NCBI RefSeq assembly: GCF_000789235.1
Contig: NZ_KN525716.1
Location: 1,022,071-1,086,070, forward strand
Length of the DNA stretch: 64,000 nt
Source: Wocania ichthyoenteri Th78
GTDB lineage: Bacteria; Bacteroidota; Bacteroidia; Flavobacteriales; Flavobacteriaceae
Reading direction: 5' to 3'
Shown in pieces: positions 52,804-61,852 of the stretch; the stretch's first letter is position 1, and each line of letters opens with the position of its first letter. The notes under the pieces were generated by a model. That model had not been told where the DNA came from and made no database searches. It worked only from the letters and a program-made list of their open reading frames with translations. The translations under genes and the position numbers were made by a program.

Positions 52804-53625
52804 TTAATTTTTTGATGATGGTCTAACAATCAATGCTTGCCCAATGCTGATGGTATTATCGTATAAACCATTAATATTTTGAAGTTCTTTTACACTAATA
52901 TTATATTTTCTTGAAATAGAATACAAGGTATCTCCCTTTACTACCGTATAAGTTAAAGCATCACTTAGTACTGGTTCTTCGTATTTTACATAAGTATCTC
53001 CCAACACTTCTTTATCAAATTCGTATAACTTGTAACGCTCTATTAAGCTAATTAATTTTTGAGGATACTTTCTATCAGTGGCATATCCTGCGGCTCTTAA
53101 ACCTTTTGCCCAACCTTTGTAATCTTCTTTTTTAAGCTTGAAAAGCTTTGCATATCGTTTTCGCTCGGTTAAAAATAATGAATGGTCTCTAAACGAATAT
53201 TTGGCGTCTTTGTATTTCCTGAAACATTCTTGTTTTTCATCGTCATCATGATAGATTTTTTTCCCTGTCCATTTATGGCATTTTATCCCAAAATGATTAT
53301 TGGCTTGTACTGAAAGTCGCCCGTTACCAGAACCCGATTCTAAAATACCTTGCGCCAAAGTAATACTTGCAGGAATATGATATAATTGCATTTCGTTTTG
53401 AGCAATTTTTTTATAAGTGTCAATATACTTTTCTACTTTATTGGCGTATACTTTAGGTGTTGTAACCGTAACTTTTTCTTCAGTTTTATTGGTTTCAACT
53501 TTTACCTCAACCTGTTCGGTACTGTTTTTAGGTTTTTTAGTTACAATCGCTTTTTTAGAACGACAGCTAACAACAAAACTTACTAAGCAACATATTAATA
53601 CTAACCGTTTCATTTGTTTATACAT
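52804..53625 (-). CDS. GH73-type glucosaminidase with a LysM domain (lipoprotein)
   Basis: Peptidoglycan hydrolase of about 273 residues. After [17 protein letters not shown] (lipobox) and a Val/Lys-rich linker comes a glucosaminidase domain (about 75-215): [18 protein letters not shown] with the catalytic Glu, [20 protein letters not shown] and [20 protein letters not shown]. One LysM domain ends the protein ([18 protein letters not shown]). Three in-frame ATGs (53655, 53625, 53613) are possible; only the last two give a normal signal peptide. Confidence 0.88.
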   Translation of the reverse strand: MYKQMKRLVLICCLVSFVVSCRSKKAIVTKKPKNSTEQVEVKVETNKTEEKVTVTTPKVYANKVEKYIDTYKKIAQNEMQLYHIPASITLAQGILESGSGNGRLSVQANNHFGIKCHKWTGKKIYHDDDEKQECFRKYKDAKYSFRDHSLFLTERKRYAKLFKLKKEDYKGWAKGLRAAGYATDRKYPQKLISLIERYKLYEFDKEVLGDTYVKYEEPVLSDALTYTVVKGDTLYSISRKYNISVKELQNINGLYDNTISIGQALIVRPSSKN

Positions 53626-53703
53626 ATTGTTTTTAAGGTCACATGTAACATTCATTTAATCATTCTTATTCGTATAGAAAATTTATTATGAATGTTTCAT
53701 TAT

Positions 53704-54615
53704 TTATTCAATTATTGGTAAATTCTTCTTTTTTAAAATTGCATTCATTCCAGAAACACCTTGCAAACCTCCTGTATGAATAGCTAAAATTTTTGATCCT
53801 TTAGAAAAAAATCCTTTATCGATTAAATCGAAAATTCCAAACATCATTTTTCCTGTATAAATAGGATCTAAAGGAATTTGATAATCCGTTTTAAAATCAT
53901 TAATAAAACTGATTAAGGCCTCATTTATTTTAGCATAGCCTCCAAAATGATAATCGACTACGAGTTTCCAATTGGTTTTGGTTACAAATCTACTAATATC
54001 TTCTTTTAAAAAATCACCTTTTAAGGCTGAAAAACCTAAAACTTGTTGACTGGGTTTTGAACAATTTATAAGTCCTGAAACAGTGCCACCAGTTCCCACT
54101 GAGGTGCATATAAAATCAAAATTTGCGTCGTCATCATTTAATATCTCTTCGCAACCTTTAATAGCTAATGGGTTTGTACCGCCTTCTGGAATTAAATAAA
54201 AGGCACCAAATTCTTCTTTTAAATTATCAATAAAATTTTGAGATGTTTTATTACGATAATCTTCACGAGATACAAACCTAAATTGCATGCCGCATTGTTT
54301 AGCAAAACTTAAAGTCGCATTGTCATCCACTTTATTTTTTAATTCTTCACCTCGAATAATACCAATGGTTTTAAAACCTTGATTTTGTCCAGCCAAAGCT
54401 ACCGCTGCAATATGATTTGAATAGGCGCCACCAAAAGTAAGCAGCGTTTTGAAACCTTTATTTTCGGCATCAATTAAGTTGTATTTTAGTTTTCTGTATT
54501 TATTTCCAGAAACAAAAGGATGTATTTTGTCCTCGCGTTTAATATACAACTCAACACCTCTATTTTCGGATAAAACAATAGGCTGATTAACACTATGTTC
54601 AAGCTTAAAAATCAT
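53704..54615 (-). CDS. PLP-dependent D-cysteine desulfhydrase / ACC deaminase-like protein
   Basis: Tryptophan-synthase-beta-fold PLP enzyme of 303 residues. SGNKYRKLKYNLIDA has the PLP lysine; TFGGAYSNHIAAVALAGQ is the phosphate/substrate loop; SVGTGGTVSGLI binds phosphate. Family members degrade D-cysteine or ACC. The Bacteroidota copies are mostly annotated only at family level. The start (ATG 54615) overlaps the 3' end of the HEKIH gene by 11 bp, so the two are coupled. Confidence 0.88.
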   Translation of the reverse strand: MIFKLEHSVNQPIVLSENRGVELYIKREDKIHPFVSGNKYRKLKYNLIDAENKGFKTLLTFGGAYSNHIAAVALAGQNQGFKTIGIIRGEELKNKVDDNATLSFAKQCGMQFRFVSREDYRNKTSQNFIDNLKEEFGAFYLIPEGGTNPLAIKGCEEILNDDDANFDFICTSVGTGGTVSGLINCSKPSQQVLGFSALKGDFLKEDISRFVTKTNWKLVVDYHFGGYAKINEALISFINDFKTDYQIPLDPIYTGKMMFGIFDLIDKGFFSKGSKILAIHTGGLQGVSGMNAILKKKNLPIIE

Positions 54616-54955
54616 TGGCACGAAGATACTTTAAAAATTCCCAAAATAGTCGTTGCTTTAAGTAATCTAAATTCAATTCGTTAGCATAAGCTTCGCGTTC
54701 AAAAGAAATATTACGATAAGCTAAATTCCAATTTCTGTATTGAATTAATCTAAACAAAAACTCAAGTATATAGGCCAAATAAAAAGGTATTACTAACATT
54801 TCTAGTTGTTGTCTCAAATGAATTTTTTCATGGTTAATTAAAATATAATCGGTTTTAAAACGACTATTTTTTAAAAACACAAAAGGAAAAACGGTTAAAC
54901 CGGTATATCCTTTTGGCACTAAGTATTTAGAAATAAAAATCATAAACAACTGCAT
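54605..54955 (-). CDS. Small membrane protein with HExxH motif
   Basis: Protein of 116 residues. A Phe-rich start precedes INHEKIHLRQQLEM, an HExxH zinc motif, then a hydrophobic helix (IPFYLAYILEFLFRLI) and SFEREAYANELNL, which could give the third Glu ligand. This arrangement resembles the core of M48/M56 membrane metallopeptidases in a minimal form. Proteolytic activity is not shown. First gene of the operon that continues with the desulfhydrase, glucosaminidase and hemL. Confidence 0.7.
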   Translation of the reverse strand: MQLFMIFISKYLVPKGYTGLTVFPFVFLKNSRFKTDYILINHEKIHLRQQLEMLVIPFYLAYILEFLFRLIQYRNWNLAYRNISFEREAYANELNLDYLKQRLFWEFLKYLRANDF

Positions 54956-55046
54956 TCAAAAATCAATCCAATCTCCACTTTCGTGAAGATGACTAATAAA
55001 TAGAAACCATGACTCTTTAGTCTACGAGTGGTTTTCCAATATATAT

Positions 55047-55054
55047 TATATTTG
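55047..55054 (+). promoter_or_regulatory. -7 promoter box TATATTTG before the DUF5522 gene
   Basis: TATATTTG ends 7 nt before the ATG at 55062, giving a nearly leaderless transcript. No clear -33 TTG. Confidence 0.5.
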
Positions 55055-55061
55055 CAATATA

Positions 55062-55226
55062 ATGAAGAAAATAATCCCCATTGAAGAAGGCGACTTCTAC
55101 TTAACGCCAGAAGGTTACCGTTGTTTTACCGAACAATACCATTTAAAAAGAGGTTATTGTTGTGAAAGCGGTTGCAGACATTGCCCATATGGCTACAGTC
55201 AAAAAACTAACTCAATAAAAAAATAA
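55062..55226 (+). CDS. DUF5522 cysteine-rich small protein
   Basis: Protein of 54 residues: MKKIIPIEEGDFYLTPEGYR, then a Cys cluster GYCCESGCRHCPYGYSQK. The CCxSGCRHCPY pattern marks DUF5522, whose four Cys suggest a metal site. The function is unknown. Independent gene between the operon above and the DUF4136 gene. Confidence 0.88.
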   Translation: MKKIIPIEEGDFYLTPEGYRCFTEQYHLKRGYCCESGCRHCPYGYSQKTNSIKK

Positions 55227-55370
55227 AATACAATAGCCCTAGCAATCTTATTTTTATACCACTTGGTATGATTATTGATACTTTTTAATAGTGAAAAACA
55301 TTAAAAATCAATAATTTTCAAGTGAATTGTTGTATTTTAGAAATGAAAAAGAAAACTAAATATTAAGACT

Positions 55371-55916
55371 ATGAAAAAAACATTAAAAGCATTACCATTT
55401 TTAGCGTTGTTAATTTTGGTCTCTTCTTGTAGCTCTGTTAGAGTGGCAACAGATTATGATAAAAATGCAAACTTTGGCGAATACAAAACCTTTGCTTTCT
55501 ACAAAACTGGAATTGATAAAGCTGAAATTAACGATTTAGATAAACGTAGAATTCTTCGTGCTATTGAATCCGAACTTTTAGCAAAAGGCTTTACAAAATC
55601 TGAGAACCCCGATTTATTAGTGAGTCTTTTTACTAAATCTCGCGAAAAAATAAACATCTATAATAACGGTTTTGGCCCTTACGGCTATGGCTGGGGGTGG
55701 CATCCTTGGTATTGGAATAATTATAATTCTAGTTCTGTGTCTCGCTCAACCGAAGGTGTTTTGTATGTAGATTTAATCGATGCCAGTAAAAAAGAACTCG
55801 TATGGCAAGGTATGGGAACGGGTTATTTATCTCAGAATATGGAGAAAAAAGAATTACGTATTAAAGAATTTGTCTCTAAAATCATGGAGAAGTATCCTCC
55901 AGGAACGCAACAATAA
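55371..55916 (+). CDS. DUF4136 lipoprotein
   Basis: Lipoprotein of 181 residues: the signal peptide ends LVSSCSSVRVATDYD (lipobox Cys about 20). The DUF4136 pattern NFGEYKTFAFY is next, followed by LDKRRILRAIESELLAKGF, NPDLLVSLF and a Gly/Tyr/Trp-rich loop (GPYGYGWGWHPWYWNN). EGVLYVDLIDASKKELVWQG completes the domain. Envelope protein of unknown role. A bidirectional terminator follows. Confidence 0.9.
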   Translation: MKKTLKALPFLALLILVSSCSSVRVATDYDKNANFGEYKTFAFYKTGIDKAEINDLDKRRILRAIESELLAKGFTKSENPDLLVSLFTKSREKINIYNNGFGPYGYGWGWHPWYWNNYNSSSVSRSTEGVLYVDLIDASKKELVWQGMGTGYLSQNMEKKELRIKEFVSKIMEKYPPGTQQ

Positions 55917-55922
55917 AACAAT

Positions 55923-55952
55923 AAAAAAGCAACTCGTTTGAGTTGCTTTTTT
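55923..55952. terminator. Bidirectional terminator AAGCAACTC-GTTT-GAGTTGCTT
   Basis: Perfect stem with A run before and T run after, between the convergent DUF4136 and nuclease genes. Confidence 0.85.
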
Positions 55953-55954
55953 AT

Positions 55955-56284
55955 TTACGGAAAATACGGTTTTGCATGCCCGTTATCAACCAACCATTGG
56001 TTAACCTCTAAACCATCTTCTAAAACAATATTAGCTAAATAACGCCCATATTTACCTTGTTTATCTTTGTAGGAGCGGATAGTAACTTCTTTATCGAGAA
56101 TCATTGTTCTTAAAATATCTCTCACTTTTTTACCTTCTTCTTTTTCTGGGCCTCTCATTTCTGGCGTATCAATACCGTAAAGGCGTAATTTCATTTCTTG
56201 CGAATGCAAAAACCCTAAATCTACAACAGCAGTCACAGTGTCTCCGTCGTAAACATCAATTATTTTGGCTTTATAATTATACAT
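55955..56284 (-). CDS. Thermonuclease-family (SNase-like) nuclease
   Basis: Compact staphylococcal-nuclease-fold protein of 109 residues. The Ca/active-site residues are visible: YDGDTVTAVVDLGF (Asp), LRLYGIDTPEMRGPE (Arg and Glu), and GKYGRYLANIVLEDG (Arg). No signal peptide, so it may be cytoplasmic or exported by another route. It follows the bestrophin gene by 15 bp on the same strand. Confidence 0.88.
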   Translation of the reverse strand: MYNYKAKIIDVYDGDTVTAVVDLGFLHSQEMKLRLYGIDTPEMRGPEKEEGKKVRDILRTMILDKEVTIRSYKDKQGKYGRYLANIVLEDGLEVNQWLVDNGHAKPYFP

Positions 56285-56299
56285 AATTTAATTTATTAA

Positions 56300-57403
56300 T
56301 TACATTACAATATCATTTGTCCATTTGTATGGTTCAGGAATATCAGTATCATCAATAAGTTGTCTAATATCAATTTCAATACCTCGACTCATATCTGTAA
56401 TAGGAATATCGTTTGGCCCACCTTCAAATGGGTTTTCGGTATTTTCGCCAATAGCTTCCATAGTATGGAACACCCAAGAAATCAATGCACTAAACGGAAT
56501 TGAAAACCACACAAAATGCTTCGCAATAAATTCCTGTATTAAATGACCTAATGATGTTTGAGATTCGTGATTTGCTAAATCTTCGAGAATATGATTACCA
56601 ATGGTTTCAAATCCCTCCATAATTCCGAAAGGTAAAAGAATGATGAAAATCCAAACAAAAAGATAATTTAAAGTAGCAAATTGTCTTGGGTACGGAAAGT
56701 TTTTAATACGCTCAGACTTACCTTGAAGTGTATAAAACTCAACCAACATATTAGCCATTTCCATATGCCTAAAATCCTCAATCAAACCTTGATTCATTAA
56801 TTCTTTTAAACGTTTAGATTGTATACCTAAAATTTGGGATGCTTGATTTTCTTTAGCAAAAACCGCCTTAAACTCAGCTTCTGAAAGATAAGGTTTTATG
56901 GCTTCTTCAATTGGAGTTTCATCTTCACATACTCTATATTTTGCTGCTCTAAATTCTATATTAGATTGCTTATTTTTAAGATACATTTCCCAGGGTTTAT
57001 CTTTACGCAACTGATAACGTAGTGCTGTTAACCATGCTACATGACGGTGAACTAGCTCACGATGTACTAAGAATAATTCAACTTCAGAAAGAGAAACTTT
57101 TGCATGGTCATTATTAATAAAATCTTTAACCATAATAGTCCAAGAACGTGATGCATTAACAATGCCTCCCCAAATTTTACGAGCTTCCCATAATCGGTCA
57201 TAAGACGCATTATTTTTAAATCCTACAATAAAAGCCACAGCGGTAGCTAAAGCCCCTAATGGCAACCACGGTACGTGTAACCATTTTAAACCTACAACAT
57301 CAAAAAGAAAAACAGGAATTAACGCTAAAAAAAGGAATAAAAAAATATGACGACGTGTCCATTTTAAAACACCGGCCACTGGAAACATTCGTCTTGTATA
57401 CAT
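56300..57403 (-). CDS. Bestrophin-family anion channel
   Basis: Membrane protein of 367 residues in the bestrophin/UPF0187 family. The N-terminal region has helices at about 20-40 and 44-65 (FLFLFLALIPVFLFDVVGL). The family motif FKNNASYDRLWEARKIWGGIVNASRSW follows. The C-terminal part carries helices about 235-255 and 290-310 and the conserved IGENTENPFEGGPNDIPITDM. Bacterial members form anion (or cation) channels. Divergent from the phenylalanine hydroxylase gene. Confidence 0.92.
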   Translation of the reverse strand: MYTRRMFPVAGVLKWTRRHIFLFLFLALIPVFLFDVVGLKWLHVPWLPLGALATAVAFIVGFKNNASYDRLWEARKIWGGIVNASRSWTIMVKDFINNDHAKVSLSEVELFLVHRELVHRHVAWLTALRYQLRKDKPWEMYLKNKQSNIEFRAAKYRVCEDETPIEEAIKPYLSEAEFKAVFAKENQASQILGIQSKRLKELMNQGLIEDFRHMEMANMLVEFYTLQGKSERIKNFPYPRQFATLNYLFVWIFIILLPFGIMEGFETIGNHILEDLANHESQTSLGHLIQEFIAKHFVWFSIPFSALISWVFHTMEAIGENTENPFEGGPNDIPITDMSRGIEIDIRQLIDDTDIPEPYKWTNDIVM

Positions 57404-57548
57404 AGTATTGAAACAATTATAGAGTTATAAATATATGGAATTCTTATTTCAAACCTTAAAACGGTTTATTTAATTTTTAATAAATCATTTTTTGACTAGT
57501 TTTTATAGAGAATTCGTATTTTTACATCAAGTTATATAAATAAAAATC

Positions 57549-59309
57549 ATGTCGAATACCATAGAATCTAATGTTATTTTAAATCGCTTACCAAAGCATT
57601 TAAAACAATTTATAAAGCCTCAAAATTACGACGATTATTCGGCTATAGATCAAGCAGTTTGGCGTTATGTAATGCGTAAAAATGTCGATTTTCTAGCAAA
57701 AGTCGCCCACAAATCCTATTTAGACGGTTTAAAACAAACAGGGATTTCTATTGATAGCATTCCTAACATGTACGGTATGAATCGCATTTTAAAAGACATT
57801 GGTTGGGCAGCAGTTGCGGTAGATGGCTTTATTCCGCCTAATGCTTTTATGGAATTTCAAGCGTATAATGTTTTGGTTATTGCGAGCGATATTAGGCAAT
57901 TAGAGCATATTGAATACACCCCTGCTCCAGATATTATTCACGAAGGTGCTGGACACGCTCCTATTATTGCAAATCCTGAATATGCTGAATATTTACGGCG
58001 TTTTGGAGAAGTTGGTAGTAAAGCCATTTCATCGGCTAAAGATTATGAGTTGTATGAAGCGGTTAGACATCTTTCCATCATCAAAGAAGCACCAAATTCT
58101 AAAGAAAACGATATCGTTTCTGCGGAAGAAAAGGTTGAATACTTACAACAAAATATGGGTAAACCTAGTGAAATGGCACTGATAAGAAACCTACATTGGT
58201 GGACTGTTGAATATGGATTAATAGGCACCATAGAAAACCCAAAAATATACGGTGCAGGTTTGTTGTCGTCTATCGGAGAAAGCGCGTGGTGTATGACTGA
58301 TGAAGTTGAAAAGCTACCTTATAACATTGAAGCTACATATAAAGATTTCGACATTACAAAACCACAACCTCAGCTTTTTGTAACGCCAGATTTTGCTCAT
58401 TTAAGCTTAATTTTGGAAGAGTTTGCCAACACGATGGCATTGCGTAAAGGTGATCTCTCTGGAGTTAATAAATTAATTCACTCTAATGCATTAGGTACTA
58501 TAGAGCTAAGTACTGGTCTACAAATTTCTGCTGTTTTTAGTCATGTTATTGAAAATGAAGGAAAACCTATTTACATTCAAACAACCGGTGAAACAGCATT
58601 GGCATATCGAGAAAAAGAGTTGGTTGGTCACGGTGTTGAAACACATACCGAAGGGTTTGGATCGCCTATTGGAAAACTGAAAGGTATTAATCTTGCTATT
58701 GAAGATATGAGTCCGCGCGATTTAAGTGCTTACAATATTTATGAAGAAAAAGTTGTAACTCTAGAATTTGAAGGTGGTATTATCGTTTCTGGTGAAATCA
58801 TAACTGGTAAACGAAACCTACAAGGAAAAATAATATTAATTAGTTTTAAAAATTGTACCGTTACACATCACGATACGGTTTTATTTAAACCAGAATGGGG
58901 TATTTATGATATGGCTGTTGGTAAAGCTATTGTTTCAGCTTTTTCTGGACCAGCAGACTTAAACAGTTTCGATTTAATTACACATGTGCCATCAACACAA
59001 ACCATTCATATTAAAAAGTCTAGCGAATTACTAAAACTTGAAGCACTTTACAAACAAGTTAGAGATTATAGAGAAGGCAAAAACAAAACCATTTCTAGAA
59101 CTAAAGTTTTAGAAGAACTTATTGAAAATCATCCTAGCGATTGGTTATTACCTATTGAACTTTACGAATTGGCTTTTATAGGAAATGAAACTAAATTATG
59201 TGAAAGCATTATAAATCATTTAGAAACTATTAAACAAAACAGACCTGAAGTTGGACGTTTAATTGATGATGGATTGGGGATTGTGAAAAAAGGAACTGTT
59301 GTAAAATAG
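57549..59309 (+). CDS. Aromatic amino acid hydroxylase (phenylalanine 4-monooxygenase-type), long form
   Basis: Iron- and pterin-dependent hydroxylase of 586 residues, about twice the length of typical bacterial PheH. The iron ligands are H131 and H136 in APDIIHEGAGHAPII and E221 in HWWTVEYGLIG; YGAGLLSSIGESAWC is also conserved. Between the histidines and the glutamate there are ~45 more residues than in human PAH (90 vs 45). Beyond residue ~300 there is a further ~290-residue C-terminal region with no known domain visible. It probably makes tyrosine from phenylalanine. Confidence 0.88.
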   Translation: MSNTIESNVILNRLPKHLKQFIKPQNYDDYSAIDQAVWRYVMRKNVDFLAKVAHKSYLDGLKQTGISIDSIPNMYGMNRILKDIGWAAVAVDGFIPPNAFMEFQAYNVLVIASDIRQLEHIEYTPAPDIIHEGAGHAPIIANPEYAEYLRRFGEVGSKAISSAKDYELYEAVRHLSIIKEAPNSKENDIVSAEEKVEYLQQNMGKPSEMALIRNLHWWTVEYGLIGTIENPKIYGAGLLSSIGESAWCMTDEVEKLPYNIEATYKDFDITKPQPQLFVTPDFAHLSLILEEFANTMALRKGDLSGVNKLIHSNALGTIELSTGLQISAVFSHVIENEGKPIYIQTTGETALAYREKELVGHGVETHTEGFGSPIGKLKGINLAIEDMSPRDLSAYNIYEEKVVTLEFEGGIIVSGEIITGKRNLQGKIILISFKNCTVTHHDTVLFKPEWGIYDMAVGKAIVSAFSGPADLNSFDLITHVPSTQTIHIKKSSELLKLEALYKQVRDYREGKNKTISRTKVLEELIENHPSDWLLPIELYELAFIGNETKLCESIINHLETIKQNRPEVGRLIDDGLGIVKKGTVVK

Positions 59310-59315
59310 GTTTTT

Positions 59316-59387
59316 CGTCGCTCTGAACTAGTTTCAGGGTCACATAATTGAAAAATCATGAGATTCTGAAACTAACTCGGAATAACG
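59316..59387. repeat. Long imperfect hairpin repeat, CTGAACTAGTTTCAG family
   Basis: Left arm CGTCGCTCTGAACTAGTTTC, right arm GATTCTGAAACTAACTCGGA: arms of ~30 bp, about 75% complementary, around a short centre. It lies in the convergent spacer between phenylalanine hydroxylase and enoyl-CoA hydratase; it looks like a flavobacterial REP-type palindrome and may also end transcription. Confidence 0.55.
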
Positions 59388-59401
59388 TAACAATACTCAA
59401 T

Positions 59402-60154
59402 TTATTTAAACCGGTTTAAAGTCTCTTTAGTAAAGGTACTCAAAACCAAGTTACCACTAATCTCGGCACGTTCAATAAGTAATTCATCCCAATACGCTGT
59501 ATCTTTCCAAAACACATCTTTCATTTCTTTTAAAGCTTCAGGATTATAACTTGCTAGTTTTTCCGCTAAAATTTTTACAGCTTCATCTAAAGCTTCAACG
59601 GTATCAAAAACATCGGCATATAAGCCTTTTTCTTTTGCAAATTTCGCAGAAAAAAAAGCTTCCGCATTTATTGTCATTTGAGACATTGTAGCTTGTCCCA
59701 TTTTTCGAGATACTGCAGGTTCAATAACAAAAGGGCCAATACCAATACTTAGTTCGCTTAATTTAATAGATGCATATTTGGTTGCCAAACAATAATCGGT
59801 TGCTGCTGCTAAACCAACGCCACCGCCAACTGCTTTTCCTTGTACACGTCCAATAATCAACTTTGGGCATTTGCGCATTACATTAATAAGATTTGCAAAA
59901 CCCGAGAAGAATTGCTTTCCAGTTTTGGCATCATCAATAGAAATAAGTTCTTTAAAACTTGCGCCAGCACAAAACGTTCTGTCTCCTCCACTTTTTAAAA
60001 CAATAACTTTAATAGCATCATTATTTCCAGCGTCAACAATAGTCTGTTCTAGTTTTTTGAGGTTTTCACTTGGCATCGCATTATGCTCTGGATGGAAAAA
60101 CTCAATATATCCAACTTGATTTTCAATCTCTAATTTTACGTATGGTTTTAACAT
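59402..60154 (-). CDS. Enoyl-CoA hydratase/isomerase family protein
   Basis: Crotonase-fold protein of 250 residues: ESxxKxxF-type start, DRTFCAGASFKELIS (oxyanion-hole loop), GKAVGGGVGLAAATDYCLAT and SELSIGIGPFVIEPAVSRKMG. Substrate not definable; a beta-oxidation-type or amino-acid catabolic role is possible. The crotonase glutamates are not both evident at the usual positions. It follows the threonine dehydratase gene by 15 bp, so it may be the second gene of an operon. Confidence 0.87.
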   Translation of the reverse strand: MLKPYVKLEIENQVGYIEFFHPEHNAMPSENLKKLEQTIVDAGNNDAIKVIVLKSGGDRTFCAGASFKELISIDDAKTGKQFFSGFANLINVMRKCPKLIIGRVQGKAVGGGVGLAAATDYCLATKYASIKLSELSIGIGPFVIEPAVSRKMGQATMSQMTINAEAFFSAKFAKEKGLYADVFDTVEALDEAVKILAEKLASYNPEALKEMKDVFWKDTAYWDELLIERAEISGNLVLSTFTKETLNRFK

Positions 60155-60169
60155 AGTTGCAAATTACAA

Positions 60170-61111
60170 TTATTTATTAAACGGTAAATTAGACAAATCT
60201 ACATTTCCGCCAGAAATTATTACACCAATATTTTTATTTTTTAAAGCTTCTTTTTCTTTTAAAACTGCTGCAAAAGCAACGGCACTTGAAGGTTCGATAA
60301 TAATTTTCATACGTTCCCAAATGAGTTTCATAGCATGAATTATTTCATCTTCTTCAACACGTATAATTTTCTCTACATACTTTTTTATAATCGGGAAATT
60401 TCTGTCGCCTAAATGCGTTCTTAAACCATCGGCAATCGTATTTGATGTTTCATTTTTTTCAATGTTTCCAGATAGTAACGACCTGTAAGCATCATCAGCT
60501 TCTTTGGGTTCTCCAGCAATCACTTTACAGTTTTTAGAAAAATATTTTGCAGCCAATAATGTTCCAGCCAATAAACCTCCTCCACCAACGGGTGTAAAAA
60601 TATAATCTAAATCGGGATAATCTTCCAATAACTCTATAGCTGCTGTACCTTGTCCGTAAATAACATCATCATCATTTGACGGATGAATAAACATAGCTCC
60701 TTTTTTAATTACAATTTTATGAGCTTCTTTTTCTCGTGCTTTAATATTTGATTCGCATTCAATAATAATCCCTTCATAAGTTTTTACTGCATCTTTTTTT
60801 ACCTGAGGGGCATTTTTAGGCATCACAATAAAAGCTTTAACTCCTATTTGTTTTGCTGCCAACGATAAAGCTTGAGCAAAATTACCAGAAGAATGTGTTA
60901 CCACGCCTTTACTTTTCTGTGTGTCCGTCAAATTTAAAATAGCATTGGTAGCACCTCGCATTTTAAAAGCGCCCATTTTCTGAAAGTTTTCGCATTTAAA
61001 AAAAACATTTGCATCGCATAAATTATCTATTAATTGCGAAGTTAAAACTGGGGTTCTGTGAATGTATGATTTTATACGATTGTGGACGTTTTGCAAAGTA
61101 ATTTTATTCAT
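60170..61111 (-). CDS. PLP-dependent threonine/serine dehydratase-like protein
   Basis: Fold-type II PLP enzyme of 313 residues without the regulatory ACT domain. FKCENFQKMGAFKMRGATNA contains the PLP lysine; SSGNFAQALSLAAKQ binds substrate; TPVGGGGLLAGTLLAA binds phosphate. This fits serine racemase or catabolic threonine dehydratase. It follows the DUF4230 gene by 9 bp, so DUF4230, this gene and the hydratase probably form one transcript. Confidence 0.9.
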   Translation of the reverse strand: MNKITLQNVHNRIKSYIHRTPVLTSQLIDNLCDANVFFKCENFQKMGAFKMRGATNAILNLTDTQKSKGVVTHSSGNFAQALSLAAKQIGVKAFIVMPKNAPQVKKDAVKTYEGIIIECESNIKAREKEAHKIVIKKGAMFIHPSNDDDVIYGQGTAAIELLEDYPDLDYIFTPVGGGGLLAGTLLAAKYFSKNCKVIAGEPKEADDAYRSLLSGNIEKNETSNTIADGLRTHLGDRNFPIIKKYVEKIIRVEEDEIIHAMKLIWERMKIIIEPSSAVAFAAVLKEKEALKNKNIGVIISGGNVDLSNLPFNK

Positions 61112-61120
61112 AATTGAGAA

Positions 61121-61735
61121 TTACAATTTTAAATTTTGAAAGATGTCCAACGATTCCATTTGTGTTTCGTTATATTTCAATGTCCAACCTAAAGAATTGG
61201 TTAAAATGTAAAACTTTGAAAGCTCACTAACCAACCTGTTTTTCGCATTGGCTTTTAAATCAGATTTTTCTAGTTTTTTAGCTAATGACACTTTAACTGT
61301 GTTTTTTATATCGTTGTAATCTTTAGCTTCAAAAGGATTAAAAAAATCGGATTGCATATCGTAATACTCCAAATCTGGATTTATTTTTATTTCTTCTTTT
61401 GGAATACTAATTATTTGAAGTGTTTTTGTGGCTTCATCAATTTTAAATTCAATTTTACTTAAATCGTAAGCAATCGTAACTTCAGCATTTACAACAACCA
61501 GTGCTTTTTTATCTGAAGTAAAATAGTCTCCAAAAATTTCTTTGGAGTTTTTATAGTTAAAGACTTCGCTAAAATGACCTTCGGTAACAATAAGCTTTCC
61601 AACATTTTTAATTTGCTTTTGAATAAGTGCCGAACTTTCTTGAAGTACTATTTTATTATCTCTTTTGTCTCCACAATATTTAAAAGTGAATAAAACAACT
61701 AAAGTAATTACGACACCAAATAGAATTTTTCGCAT
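61121..61735 (-). CDS. DUF4230 membrane-anchored protein
   Basis: Protein of 204 residues with an N-terminal membrane helix (3-20; ILFGVVITLVVLFTF) and an extracytoplasmic domain. LIVTEGHFSEVFNYKNSKE, then VVVNAEVTIAYDLSKIEFKID and ISIPKEEIKINPD are the DUF4230 pattern. Function unknown. First of a probable three-gene operon. Confidence 0.87.
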   Translation of the reverse strand: MRKILFGVVITLVVLFTFKYCGDKRDNKIVLQESSALIQKQIKNVGKLIVTEGHFSEVFNYKNSKEIFGDYFTSDKKALVVVNAEVTIAYDLSKIEFKIDEATKTLQIISIPKEEIKINPDLEYYDMQSDFFNPFEAKDYNDIKNTVKVSLAKKLEKSDLKANAKNRLVSELSKFYILTNSLGWTLKYNETQMESLDIFQNLKL

Positions 61736-61852
61736 GTACCAATTTAGAAATATTTTTCTATTAAGCTAAGAGAAGTATAATTTATAAACAAAAAAACATC
61801 AGTTTCCTTCGACATAAGAAGTCTAACTAATGTTGTAAATAAACTAACAGTA

